The notes: generated by a model not told the origin, from the letters alone. Counted from the stretch's first letter, positions 23,537 through 32,619 are shown. The stretch is 45,252 nucleotides of DNA from Aestuariicoccus sp032586235 (GCF_032586235.1 NZ_JAWHTD010000032.1:1-45252), one strand, 5' to 3'. Program-made: numbers and translations.

Positions 23537-26299
23537 TCATCCCTCTCCGTTGTTTTTCTTCATAACTTTCTCCAGGGCCTCGGGCGTGAACACGCGCAGG
23601 CCCAGGTCCGGGCGGAACCCGTGAATCTCGCTGACATCGAGCGCCCGCATGAAGGTCATGATCTCGGGGCTGATGACCTGGCCGGGCACGAGGATCGGAA
23701 AGCCCGGCGGATAGGGGATGATGAAACTGGCCGAGACCAGCTCCTCCCCCGCCTCGAGCCGCTTGATCAGCGCCTCGTCCAGCGCGAGGTAGTCGCAATT
23801 GTCCTCATCGTAGGACAGAAAGAACGCCTCGCGGATGTCGCCCTCGGGCGTGTCGGCGCCAGAGCGGAACGCATCGTGGAAGCGGCTGAAATCTGGCAGC
23901 GGCGGGACGTGTTCGACCAGCGCCGCCACGCGGTTCTCGAACGACCGCTTTTCCATCTTCGAGGCGTCGTCCAGCAGATCGTCGAGCTCGTTGGCGATCT
24001 CGACCAGCACCTCGATCAGATAGGCGACCGAGCTGCGCGTGGTGCCGATATTGGTCATGAAAAGGACCGTGTTGCGCGACGTCTTGTTGATCTGGATCCC
24101 GTATTTGTCCATCAGGATCTTGGTCTTGAACGTGTCGCCGTCCCAGCCGGTGCCGCCCACCGCAAGCGTGATGCGCGTGGGGTCGAGCACGAATTCGTCC
24201 TGCCCCCAGGTGGCCCATTTGTCGATCCAGCCTTCCTTTGGGTCGTAGTAGGATTCGATCCCGCTCTGGCGGTATTCCTCGGGGATCATGTGGCCCGAGG
24301 TCAGCACCTTGAAATACTTCTGCAAAAGCGGATGCGTGGCCACCGCGCGGCGGATGGACATCGCGCTTTCGACCTGGCGCTGGACGAATTCGAACCCTTC
24401 CAGCTCGACCTGACGGCGGCCCACGTCAAGCGACGCGATGATCTGATAGTTCGGGCTGGTCGAGGTGTGGGTCATGTAGGCTTCGTGGAAGGCCTGTTCG
24501 ACCTCGCCCTTGAAGTCCTGATCGTTGACATGGATCATCGAGCCCTGCCGCAGCGAGGTCAGCGTCTTGTGCGTCGATTGCGTGGCGTAGACCCGCACGC
24601 GCGCATCCGGCGGCGGCACCAGGCGGGTGTCCAGCCAGGTCTCTTCGTCGGCGTCCTCCAGCTCGGCCTGCTGGCGCTCCCAGGCCTCGGCGGTGTCGGG
24701 CTGGCGCAGGGTCTCGCGCAATGTGTTGGCCACGCCCATGGCGGTGCGCTGGCGGTAGGTGGGGCTGAAGCGCGCGAAGGCGAACCACGCCTCGTCCCAG
24801 AGAAAGATCAGGTCTTTCTTGATGGCCAGGCATTCCTCCATCACGCGCTGCACGTTGTAGACCAGCCCGTCAAAGGTGCAGTTGGTCAGCAGAACCATGC
24901 GCACGCGATCCAGCTTGCCCGCCGCCTTGAGCTTGAGCAGATGATGCTTGATCTCGCGCACAGGGACGGCGCCGTACATCGAATATTCGTGCAGCGGATA
25001 GCTGTCCATGTAGACCACATTGGCCCCGGCCAGCACCATGCCGTAATGGTGCGACTTGTGGCAATCGCGGTCGACCAGCACGATGTCGCCCGGCCTGACC
25101 ACCGATTGCACCACGATCTTGTTGCAGGTCGAGGTGCCGTTGGTGGCAAAGAACGTGTGTTTCGCGCCAAAGGCGCGCGCGGCCATGTCCTGGGCTTCCT
25201 TGATCGGGCCGCGCGGCTCGAGCAGGCTGTCGAGGCCTCCGCTGGTGGCCGAGGTTTCGGCCAGAAAGATGTTGGGGCCGTAGAACGCGCCCATGTCCTG
25301 GATCCAGTGGCTGCGGCTGATGGATTTGCCGCGGCTGATCGGCATGGCGTGAAAGACGCCGGTGGGCTGGCGGGAATATTCCTTGAGCGCGGTGAAGAAC
25401 GGCGTCTTGTAGCGCCGGTTCACGCCCCGAAGGATGTTGAGATGCAGCTCGAGGAAATCCTCCTGATTGTAGAACACCCGACGGCAGCGCCCCAGATCGA
25501 GCCCGGCGATATCCTCGGCCGAGCGGTCGGTGACCAGATAGGCGTCAAGCTCGGGGCGGATCTTGGCGATCAGGCGACAGGCCTCGGGGCCGTATTCATG
25601 CGGCTCGATCGTATCGACGCCCTCGTCCTGCTGAAAATGCTTGAGGTACTGGCCCAGCACCGGCAATTCGTTGCGCGACTTCAGCGTCAGCCCCGGGCGC
25701 ACGACCACGGCTTGGACGTTGTAGTTGAACATGATGCCGATCAGCGCATCCTCAAGCGAGGGCACGACCACGGGTTCGTAGATGAACGGATCCTCGGTGC
25801 GGCGCATTCGCAGCAGGTTCTGCCGCAGGAAACGGTCCTGATGTTCGTTGACCTCGTCGACGATCATCACCTCGAAATAGGGCCGCCCCAGCGCGCGTGC
25901 CTCGGGGCTGAGCGAGGATTCGTCCTCATAATCCTCGTTGTCGCTTTCACCGGCGCTCAGCGGGATCGTGCGGCGGCGATAAGCGCCCGAGGTCAGCGCG
26001 CGCGCCACGCGCCGCACGCCGGTCGACAATTCCTCGATATTGCCGTTGTGCAGCTGCCGTTGCAGGTGCTCGAAGGCTTGCGCGCCCGGAAACGCCCAGT
26101 AGCGTTCGATGGGTTCCAGCGCCTCGAAGAGCGCCTCGGCTGTGGCGATCAGTTTCTTGCCCCGCCGCCCGTCCGCACCGTGGCGGTGCAATCCTTCCGC
26201 CGCCTCGCGCAGGGCGCTCCAACGGTCCGAACGCAATTGCGTCGCGCTGTAGTAGTCACGGATGGACGAAAGCTTTCCGCCCGAAGATTGCACGTTCAT
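23537..26299 (-). CDS. Large Orn/Lys/Arg-type PLP decarboxylase
   Basis: A 920-residue fold-type-I decarboxylase of the ornithine/lysine/arginine group (AdiA, LdcC, SpeF are 710-760 residues). The PLP lysine is K578 in ATQSTHKTLTSLRQGS. The PLP-phosphate region ATNGTSTCNKIVVQS and an upstream wing-like domain (EDALIGIMFNYNVQAVVVRP) are present. The extra length comes from an N-terminal ~110-residue segment, an acidic patch (ESDNEDYEDESSLS) and an insert rich in acidic residues before the PLP lysine (AELEDADEETWLD). GGGAGGAAAGAC precedes the start. Arginine, lysine and ornithine all remain possible substrates. Part of the TRAP/amidase/ligase operon. Confidence 0.9.
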   Translation of the reverse strand: MNVQSSGGKLSSIRDYYSATQLRSDRWSALREAAEGLHRHGADGRRGKKLIATAEALFEALEPIERYWAFPGAQAFEHLQRQLHNGNIEELSTGVRRVARALTSGAYRRRTIPLSAGESDNEDYEDESSLSPEARALGRPYFEVMIVDEVNEHQDRFLRQNLLRMRRTEDPFIYEPVVVPSLEDALIGIMFNYNVQAVVVRPGLTLKSRNELPVLGQYLKHFQQDEGVDTIEPHEYGPEACRLIAKIRPELDAYLVTDRSAEDIAGLDLGRCRRVFYNQEDFLELHLNILRGVNRRYKTPFFTALKEYSRQPTGVFHAMPISRGKSISRSHWIQDMGAFYGPNIFLAETSATSGGLDSLLEPRGPIKEAQDMAARAFGAKHTFFATNGTSTCNKIVVQSVVRPGDIVLVDRDCHKSHHYGMVLAGANVVYMDSYPLHEYSMYGAVPVREIKHHLLKLKAAGKLDRVRMVLLTNCTFDGLVYNVQRVMEECLAIKKDLIFLWDEAWFAFARFSPTYRQRTAMGVANTLRETLRQPDTAEAWERQQAELEDADEETWLDTRLVPPPDARVRVYATQSTHKTLTSLRQGSMIHVNDQDFKGEVEQAFHEAYMTHTSTSPNYQIIASLDVGRRQVELEGFEFVQRQVESAMSIRRAVATHPLLQKYFKVLTSGHMIPEEYRQSGIESYYDPKEGWIDKWATWGQDEFVLDPTRITLAVGGTGWDGDTFKTKILMDKYGIQINKTSRNTVLFMTNIGTTRSSVAYLIEVLVEIANELDDLLDDASKMEKRSFENRVAALVEHVPPLPDFSRFHDAFRSGADTPEGDIREAFFLSYDEDNCDYLALDEALIKRLEAGEELVSASFIIPYPPGFPILVPGQVISPEIMTFMRALDVSEIHGFRPDLGLRVFTPEALEKVMKKNNGEG

Positions 26300-26345
26300 G
26301 TCTTTCCTCCCTGGCGGGTCCGGCGGGTTGCGCCGGACCCTTTCT

Positions 26346-27314
26346 TCAATCCGCTCCCGTCTTGCCGTGGAATACGGAGAAATTATGCGGCGGCACCGCC
26401 GGCGTCTCGACGTAGCCCACAGCCGTTCTGGGATCGGCGGCGGCGAGCCCGCGCGCGCTGCCCTGACGCGGCATCTCGAGCGGGCCCAGCGTCTGCAGAT
26501 AGGAATCCGCGCCGCTGGTGCGGTCGTAGACGGTGAAATCGGCATCGCGGTCGCGGAAGCTCTTGAGCACCTGGCCCAGCCCCTTCATCCCGGTTTCGCG
26601 CTGGCGGCGGACCTGGTCGAGATCGACCTCGATGGGGAACATGTCCTCTTGTCCTGCCGACTGGTGCAGCACCGTCGCCGCCGGATCGACGACCAGCGAC
26701 CGCCCCACCCCACCGGCCGCCAGGCCGTTGACGTCGAAGACGTAGCACTGGAACTGCGCGGCGGTGGCGCGCGCGATGGCCAGCTCGGCGTCGCGGTCGG
26801 TGGTTCCGGTCAGCACCGGGTGCAGCAGCACCTCGACACCGGCGCTGGTCAGCTGGCGCGTGGTTTCGGGGAACCAGATGTCATAGCAGATCGACAGGCC
26901 GAACCGGCCCACGCCGGGCACGTCGAAGACGCAGAATTCGGTGCCCGCGCTGATCCCGGCCTCGTAAGGGCGGAACGGGAACATTTTGGAATATTTGGCG
27001 ACGATGTCGCCATCGGGGTTGATCACCACCGAGGTGTTGAAGATCCGCCCGTCCTCGGCCTTTTCGAACATCGAGCCCGGGATCAGCCAGATGCCGTAGC
27101 GCCGTGCGTCGTCCTGAAACTGCGACAGCGCGTCGTTCGGGAACGGCTGGGCGTATTTGTCGAGCGGGCCATAGGGTGCCAGTTCCGAGAAAAGCACCAT
27201 CTGCGTCCAAGGGAACCGGGCCATCAGAACGTCGATCCTGTGGCGCATCGCCTCGACATTGGAATGAAGCGCCGCGACGTGCATCTGAACGCCGGCAATC
27301 GCGAAGGGGGTCAT
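26346..27314 (-). CDS. Carbon-nitrogen hydrolase (nitrilase superfamily amidase)
   Basis: A 322-residue amidase with a complete Glu-Lys-Cys triad: E44 (FSELAPYG), K110 (KYSKMFPF) and C143 (SICYDIWFPE). The superfamily cleaves amides, carbamoyl-amines and nitriles. Next to a putative arginine-type decarboxylase, an N-carbamoylputrescine- or agmatine-like substrate is attractive, but the protein is not close enough in visible motifs to name it. The ATG at 27314 has GGAGAC nine bases upstream; the frame reaches 27449 but enters a hairpin region. It is followed after 46 bases by the decarboxylase. Confidence 0.85.
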   Translation of the reverse strand: MTPFAIAGVQMHVAALHSNVEAMRHRIDVLMARFPWTQMVLFSELAPYGPLDKYAQPFPNDALSQFQDDARRYGIWLIPGSMFEKAEDGRIFNTSVVINPDGDIVAKYSKMFPFRPYEAGISAGTEFCVFDVPGVGRFGLSICYDIWFPETTRQLTSAGVEVLLHPVLTGTTDRDAELAIARATAAQFQCYVFDVNGLAAGGVGRSLVVDPAATVLHQSAGQEDMFPIEVDLDQVRRQRETGMKGLGQVLKSFRDRDADFTVYDRTSGADSYLQTLGPLEMPRQGSARGLAAADPRTAVGYVETPAVPPHNFSVFHGKTGAD

Positions 27315-27333
27315 GTTTTCATTGTCTCCGTTG

Positions 27334-27360
27334 GCGGGGAACTGCTCTGTTCCTCCCCGC
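27334..27360 (-). promoter_or_regulatory. Intercistronic hairpin between the UspA and amidase genes
   Basis: GCGGGG at 27334-27339 pairs with CCCCGC at 27355-27360, extended by AAC/GTT across a small bulge. There is no T-run on the minus strand, so it more likely attenuates or protects the transcript than terminates it. Confidence 0.35.
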
Positions 27361-27396
27361 AAACCATTGTTGTTTTCAAGCGATGGCGCGCTGGTG

Positions 27397-27822
27397 TCAG
27401 CGCACCACCAATACGGGGCGATCCGCGTGGCGCACGACCCGGTCGGCATTCGACCCCACGAGGAACGTCATCAACTCGTCCGGCGGATGAGACGCCATGA
27501 CGATCACGTCGGCGCCCACATCGCGGGCCGCCGACAGGATATGTTCGGGCACGTGCCCGTGGCCCACATGGGCCTCGGCCTTGGTGCCCTCGGGCACATG
27601 CTCGGCGACGAAGGCATCCAGATCGGCCTTCATCTTTTGCAGCGCCTGTTCCTCGAACCCTGCGGGCAGGTACGACGCGATGGCCGCCGCGCCGAGGTCA
27701 TGCACGATCCCCAGAAGGTGAAGCGTGCCCCCCGCGCCCACCAGCTTGAGGCTCATGGGCAAGGCCTTTTCCCAGGATGCGGGGTGATTCAGGTCGATCG
27801 GCAGTAGCACATTGTCGAACAT
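27397..27822 (-). CDS. Universal stress protein (UspA family)
   Basis: A 141-residue single UspA domain. It starts FDNVLLPIDLN and ends with the family GSNADRVVRHADRPVLVV. The glycine-rich ATP loop is partly altered (ASHPPDELMTFLVGS), so nucleotide binding is uncertain. It begins 13 bases after the TRAP permease stop. In Halomonas the UspA protein TeaD is encoded with the TRAP transporter TeaABC and modulates it; a similar role is likely here, by analogy. Confidence 0.88.
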   Translation of the reverse strand: MFDNVLLPIDLNHPASWEKALPMSLKLVGAGGTLHLLGIVHDLGAAAIASYLPAGFEEQALQKMKADLDAFVAEHVPEGTKAEAHVGHGHVPEHILSAARDVGADVIVMASHPPDELMTFLVGSNADRVVRHADRPVLVVR

Positions 27823-27835
27823 GGTCGGGCCTCCT

Positions 27836-30598
27836 TCAGGCGGTTGCGCTCTGCGGCTGCGACCGGCGGCGCTGCATCAGCACCACCAGCCCCAGCACCA
27901 GCAGCGCCGGCAGGTACATCAGGTATTTCGACGGCTGCGAGGCCGGGACCTGCACCTGCGTGATCTGCTGATCCCAATCGAGACCAGCGGCCTGCGCCGG
28001 GCTGCCGAAGGTGACGTTGTCGATCATGATAACGCCGCCGTTGTCGATATATTCGACCCCCGCCGTCAGCAGCCGGTCGGCGCCGGTCTCGCCCTCGGGC
28101 ACCGGCAGAAGCGCGGTGAACGTCACCGGATCGCCCACGGCATTCAGCCCGTCGATGGTCAGCCGGATGTCCTGTCCCGGCTCGGCATCGGCCATGGCCT
28201 GCTCGATCTGCGCCGGGGGCACGTCCGCGAACGGCGACACGACCATGTCCATCCAGAAGCCCGGACGGAAGAGCGTGAAGGCCACCAGCAGCAACAGCAC
28301 CGTTTCGTGGATCATGTTGCGCGCCAGGAACCAGCCCTGCGTCGCCGCCGCGAACAGAAGCATCGCGACGGTCGCCGTTATGAAGACGAAGATGCCGTGT
28401 ATCCAATCCACATCGATCAGCAGAAGATCGGTGTTGAAGATGAAGAGGAACGGCAGCGCGGCGGTTCTGAGCGAATAGAAGAACGCCACAACCCCGGTGC
28501 GGATCGGATCGCCGCCCGACACGGCCGCCGCCGCAAACGACGCCAGCCCCACCGGCGGCGTCACGTCCGCCATGATGCCGAAGTAGAACACGAAGAGGTG
28601 CACCGCGATCAGCGGCACGATCAGCCCGTTCTGCTGGCCCAGCGTCACGATCACCGGCGCCAGAAGCGCCGACACCACGATGTAGTTGGCCGTCGTGGGC
28701 AGACCCATGCCGAGGATCAGCGACAGGATCGCCGTCAGCACCAGGATGGCCATGATATTGCCGCCCGACAGCACCTCGACCACATCCGCCAGCGCCGAGC
28801 CGACGCCGGTCTGGCTGACCGCGCCCACGATGATGCCGGCGGTCGCCGTGGCGATGCCGATGCCGATCATGTTGCGCGCGCCCGCGACCAGACCTTCCAG
28901 AAGGTCGATAAAGCCCTGGCGGAACGCCACGCCGATGTCACCGGCGTTGCGCATCACCGCAAGGATCGGGCGCTGCGTCACTAGGATGAAGATCATGAAA
29001 GACGCCGCCCAGAAGGCCGAGAGGCCCGGCGACAGACGGTCCACCATCAGCGCCCAGACCAGCACCACCACCGGCAGGATGAAATGCAGACCGGATTTCA
29101 CGGTCGGCCCCGGCTTGGGCAGCTGGGTGACCGGCGCGTTCGGGTCCTCCAGCTTGAGCTCGGGCTGCTGGGCCGACACCCACAAGAGCGCGACATAGAC
29201 CGTGACCAGCAGCACAAAGACGATATAGCCCGCCGTCTCGGGGAAGGCCGGACGGATCCAGCCCATCAGGTAATAGACCGCGAAGGACAGCGCGCAAATG
29301 GCCGCGATGATGAACGAGGTCGAGATCAGCCAGGCGACCAGCGGCTTGGGCTCGACCGCGCGCGGCAGGCCCTGCATGTTCGCCTTCATCGCCTCAAGGT
29401 GCACGATGTAGACCAGCGCGATGTAGCTGATGACCGCGGGCACGAAGGCGTGCTTGACCACGTCGAAATACGGGATGCCCACGTATTCGACCATCAGGAA
29501 GGCCGCGGCCCCCATCACGGGCGGCATGATCTGGCCGTTGACCGAAGAGGCCACTTCGACCGCGCCGGCCTTTTCCGAGGAAAAGCCCACCTTCTTCATC
29601 AGCGGAATGGTGAAGGTGCCGGTGGTGACCACGTTGGCGATCGACGAGCCCGAGATGAGCCCCGTCATGGCCGAGCTGACCACCGCCGCCTTGGCAGGTC
29701 CGCCGCGCATGTGGCCCATCAGCGAAAACGCCACCTGGATGAAGTAATTGCCCGCGCCGGCCTTATCCAGCAGCGAGCCGAAGAGCACGAAGAGGAACAC
29801 GAACGAGGCCGAGACCCCCAGCGCGATGCCGAAGACACCTTCGGTCGTGATCCACTGGTGGTTCACCACTTCGGACAGCGAGTTGCCCTTGTGCGCGATG
29901 ATCCCGGGCATGTACGGCCCGAGGAAGGTATATGCCAGGAACACCGTCGCCACGATCATCAGCGCCGGGCCAAGCGACCGGCGCGTCGCCTCGAGCAGCA
30001 GCAGGATGCCGATCACGGCAACCACGTAATCCTGCATGATCGGCGCGCCGACCCGCGTGGCGATGTCGTCGGAAAAGACGATGATATACAGCGACGATGC
30101 GGCGCCGAGGATGGCCAGCGCCCATTCCCAGGACGGGATGCGATCCTTGGGCGAGCCCAGCAGAATCGCGCCGATCACGCCAAGCCCGATCAGCGGTACC
30201 CACCAGACCGGCGTTCCCACCTTGGCGCCGACCATGAAGAAGACGGTCAGCAGCGCCGGGATGACCAGCGCCAGGCCCATCTGCGCGGGCGTGCGCTGCG
30301 ACGGATAGGCGAGGAAGGCCAGAAACAGCGCAAAGGCCAAATGGACAGACCGGGTGTCGGCCTGGTTGAAGACGCCGAAATTGAACATGAACGGCAGCGG
30401 CGAGGCGACCCAGAGCTGGAACAGCGACCACGCCAGCGCAGTCACCAGCAGAAAAGTGCCGATCGGTCCGGACGGGCTGCGCCCCCCGGTGTCGGTGGAG
30501 GCGACCAGTTCGTCCAGTTCCTCCTGCGACAGACCGCCTTTTCCGGCAGCCTCCTGTTCGACGGCAGCGGATTGAAACTGCTTGTCGTCATCGCTCAT
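27836..30598 (-). CDS. TRAP transporter fused permease (4TM/12TM, TAXI type)
   Basis: A 920-residue membrane protein that joins the small and large TRAP permease subunits in one chain, as TAXI systems do. Many helices are visible. Conserved DctM-like motifs are SGSSIANVVTTGTFTIPLMKKVGF near residue 310, SVNGQIMPPVMGAAAFLMVEY near residue 353 and LILGMGLPTTANYIV near residue 630. A periplasmic-looking C-terminal segment (about 780-890) with an added final helix is unusual but common in this class. It follows its binding protein by 146 bases containing a GC-rich hairpin, which would lower permease expression relative to the binding protein. Confidence 0.93.
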   Translation of the reverse strand: MSDDDKQFQSAAVEQEAAGKGGLSQEELDELVASTDTGGRSPSGPIGTFLLVTALAWSLFQLWVASPLPFMFNFGVFNQADTRSVHLAFALFLAFLAYPSQRTPAQMGLALVIPALLTVFFMVGAKVGTPVWWVPLIGLGVIGAILLGSPKDRIPSWEWALAILGAASSLYIIVFSDDIATRVGAPIMQDYVVAVIGILLLLEATRRSLGPALMIVATVFLAYTFLGPYMPGIIAHKGNSLSEVVNHQWITTEGVFGIALGVSASFVFLFVLFGSLLDKAGAGNYFIQVAFSLMGHMRGGPAKAAVVSSAMTGLISGSSIANVVTTGTFTIPLMKKVGFSSEKAGAVEVASSVNGQIMPPVMGAAAFLMVEYVGIPYFDVVKHAFVPAVISYIALVYIVHLEAMKANMQGLPRAVEPKPLVAWLISTSFIIAAICALSFAVYYLMGWIRPAFPETAGYIVFVLLVTVYVALLWVSAQQPELKLEDPNAPVTQLPKPGPTVKSGLHFILPVVVLVWALMVDRLSPGLSAFWAASFMIFILVTQRPILAVMRNAGDIGVAFRQGFIDLLEGLVAGARNMIGIGIATATAGIIVGAVSQTGVGSALADVVEVLSGGNIMAILVLTAILSLILGMGLPTTANYIVVSALLAPVIVTLGQQNGLIVPLIAVHLFVFYFGIMADVTPPVGLASFAAAAVSGGDPIRTGVVAFFYSLRTAALPFLFIFNTDLLLIDVDWIHGIFVFITATVAMLLFAAATQGWFLARNMIHETVLLLLVAFTLFRPGFWMDMVVSPFADVPPAQIEQAMADAEPGQDIRLTIDGLNAVGDPVTFTALLPVPEGETGADRLLTAGVEYIDNGGVIMIDNVTFGSPAQAAGLDWDQQITQVQVPASQPSKYLMYLPALLVLGLVVLMQRRRSQPQSATA

Positions 30599-30697
30599 GG
30601 CGTGTCCCTTTCATCGCATCCGGTCCGGCGCAGGTTGTTCCAAGCGCATCTTTGCCGTTATTGGCCAAAGCACGCCGAGGGGCTTCGGCAAGGGCGA

Positions 30698-30714
30698 GGG
30701 GCCGGGACGGCCCC
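30698..30714 (-). promoter_or_regulatory. GC-rich hairpin between binding protein and permease
   Basis: GGGGCC (30698-30703) and GGCCCC (30709-30714) form a tight stem with a five-base loop in the 146-base spacer. Such hairpins behind binding-protein genes often stabilise the upstream message or terminate partially, which gives excess binding protein. Confidence 0.4.
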
Positions 30715-30744
30715 CCGCAAGCGCAGAGTTTCGGCTGCGGCCGA

Positions 30745-31704
30745 TTACATCCAGCCGCGCTCTTTGTAGTACTTTTCGGCGCCCGGGTGCAGCGGAGCCG
30801 ACATGCCGGTCGAGATCATGTCCTCTTCGGTCAGGTTCTCGAACGCGGGGTGCAGCCCCTTGAAGCGGTCGAAGTTCTCGAAGACGGCCTTGACCACCTC
30901 GTAGACCACGTCATCCGGCACGCTGGCCGAGGTCACGAAGGTCGCCTTCACGCCGAAGGTCTTCACCGGATCCGGGTTGCCCTTGTACATGCCGCCGGGC
31001 ACGGTCGCCCAGGCGTAATAGGGGTTTTCCTCGACCAGCGTCGCGATCTCGGGCGTTTCGACCGGGATCAGCTTGGCGTCGACCGTGGTCGTGGCTTCCT
31101 GGATCGAACCGGCCGGGTGACCAACGGTAAAGATGATCGCGTCGACGTTGTTGTCACCCAGAGCGGCAGACTGTTCGGCCGACTTCAGCTCGGAGGTCAG
31201 CGCGAAATCGTCGGTGCTCCACCCCATCGCGTCCATCACGACGTCCATCGTGGCGCGCTGGCCAGACCCGGGGTTGCCGACGTTGATCCGCTTGCCCTTG
31301 AGGTCGGTAAAGCTCTCGATGCCGCTGTCCGAACGCGCGATCACGTTGAACGGCTCGCCATGCACCGAGAACACGGCGCGCAGGTCGGGGAAGGCGTCGC
31401 CTTCAAACTGCGACGAGCCGTTATAGGCATGGTACTGCCAGTCGGACTGGGCCACGCCCATGTCCATGTCGCCCGCCTTGATAGCGTTGATGTTGGCGAT
31501 CGAGCCGCCGGTCGACGGCGCGGTGCATTTCAGATTGTGATCCGCCGATCCGCGGTTCACCAGACGGCAGATCGACTGCCCCACCACAAAGTAGACGCCG
31601 GTCTGCCCGCCCGTCCCGATGGTGATAAAGCGTTCCTGCGCGGCCGAGGCCGTCGCGGTTATTGCAAAGGTCGCGGCCAGTGCCGCTTTCGTGAACTTGT
31701 TCAT
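30745..31704 (-). CDS. TAXI family TRAP transporter solute-binding protein
   Basis: A 319-residue periplasmic protein with a signal peptide (residues 1-22, ending SAAQ). Family features are TIGTGGQTGVYFVVGQSICRLVN at the mature N-terminus, CTAPSTGGSIANINAI, and LKGKRINVGNPGSGQRATMDVVM around residue 145. TAXI proteins bind glutamate, glutamine, other amino acids or organic acids. GGGAGA precedes the ATG at 31704. It is the first structural gene after the regulator, and so likely leads the operon. Confidence 0.92.
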   Translation of the reverse strand: MNKFTKAALAATFAITATASAAQERFITIGTGGQTGVYFVVGQSICRLVNRGSADHNLKCTAPSTGGSIANINAIKAGDMDMGVAQSDWQYHAYNGSSQFEGDAFPDLRAVFSVHGEPFNVIARSDSGIESFTDLKGKRINVGNPGSGQRATMDVVMDAMGWSTDDFALTSELKSAEQSAALGDNNVDAIIFTVGHPAGSIQEATTTVDAKLIPVETPEIATLVEENPYYAWATVPGGMYKGNPDPVKTFGVKATFVTSASVPDDVVYEVVKAVFENFDRFKGLHPAFENLTEEDMISTGMSAPLHPGAEKYYKERGWM

Positions 31705-31870
31705 TAGTCTCCCTTTCTTGCGCTTTTGTTTTGACTTCGGCAAAGCGCTGCCGCCTGTTAGCGTATCACCTCGGAACGGTAGTGCAACCGCGCTCGCCGA
31801 AAACGACCCCACAGCACCCGTTTGCGACACTCGTCCTGGGCGAAACGACCATTTACTCGACGTCATCCGC

Positions 31871-32440
31871 CTAAAAACTCGGCGGCGTGCAGGTGCTGAC
31901 GATCACGCATTTGCCGTCGCCGATGTTGCGGAACCGATGGGGGATTCGGCTGTCGAAAAGATAGCCGTCACCGGGGTTCAGCACGCGCACGCTGTCGCCC
32001 ACCGTGACCTCTATGATGCCTTCGATGACCAGCCCCGCCTCTTCGCCTTCGTGGGCCAGCATGTCGGGGCCGGTATCCGCGCCGGGCGGATAGACCTCGT
32101 GCAGCATCTGCAACGCGTGGCGCGACGCGTCGCCCACCTGCCGCAGCGACACCCGCGCGGCCCCCTTGCCCAGTCCGATATCCTGCGGCGACAGCTCGAC
32201 CAGTTCGTCGGCGGTGTAGAAATATTTGGGTACGCCGGCCTCTTCGACCTCGATGAAGAATTCCGACATGGTCATCGAAATCGCGTCCAACAGGCTTTTG
32301 AGCGAGGCGACCGAGGGGCTGGATTTATTCTGTTCGATCAGGGAAATCGCGGCGCTCGTCAGGCCCGCGCGCGCGGCAAGGTCGCGTTGCGACATGCCTT
32401 TCGTCTCGCGGATTGCCCTCAGCCGGCCACCAATGTCCAT
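31871..32440 (-). CDS. XRE family regulator with C-terminal cupin (PuuR-like)
   Basis: A 189-residue regulator. The helix-turn-helix covers about residues 6-60 (MSQRDLAARAGLTSAAISLI) and the cupin covers about 110-185 (EEAGLVIEGIIEVTVGD, SRIPHRFRNIGDGKCVIVS). HTH-cupin proteins such as PuuR and SutR control amine, amino-acid and sulfur utilisation. The ATG at 32440 has GGGGAA before it; the extension up to 32530 is upstream non-coding DNA. It is divergent from gabT and upstream of the TAXI operon, so it probably controls both. Confidence 0.9.
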   Translation of the reverse strand: MDIGGRLRAIRETKGMSQRDLAARAGLTSAAISLIEQNKSSPSVASLKSLLDAISMTMSEFFIEVEEAGVPKYFYTADELVELSPQDIGLGKGAARVSLRQVGDASRHALQMLHEVYPPGADTGPDMLAHEGEEAGLVIEGIIEVTVGDSVRVLNPGDGYLFDSRIPHRFRNIGDGKCVIVSTCTPPSF

Positions 32441-32462
32441 GCACGATTCCCCTTTGCGGACC

Positions 32463-32501
32463 GATAAGAAAACTTGACAGCGGAGCGTGACCAAGGTCAA
32501 G
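32463..32501. promoter_or_regulatory. Candidate operator at the XRE-cupin promoter
   Basis: TGACC-AA-GGTCA at 32488-32499 is a perfect palindrome, flanked by CTTGAC (32473-32478) and GTCAAG (32496-32501). A GATAAG half-site at 32463-32468 repeats the arm of the palindrome found at the gabT promoter. TTGACC on the minus strand here could be the -35 element of the regulator gene, which would make the site autoregulatory. Inference from sequence symmetry. Confidence 0.4.
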
Positions 32502-32551
32502 CGTTTTTTAACCGCCTGTTTTCCATGCAAAATTAGCGCGAAAAGATGAAA

Positions 32552-32589
32552 TTGACAAATAAACTCGCCATACGATAAGGATTCTTATC
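32552..32589 (+). promoter_or_regulatory. gabT promoter with overlapping palindrome
   Basis: A -35-like TTGACA (32552-32557) is followed after 16 bases by GATAAG, which can serve as -10. The palindrome GATAAG-GATT-CTTATC (32574-32589) covers the -10, so a bound regulator would block RNA polymerase. The divergent XRE-cupin protein is the natural candidate. Confidence 0.45.
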
Positions 32590-32619
32590 ATCGACCATCC
32601 CGAACCGGAGTGTCCCGCC

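Noticed and set aside
23003..26536. A very long plus-strand open frame (about 1177 codons) opposite the decarboxylase and ATP-grasp genes
   Set aside because: It is antisense shadow caused by high GC and third-position bias; the minus strand carries clear catalytic motifs and ribosome sites, and the plus-strand product has none.
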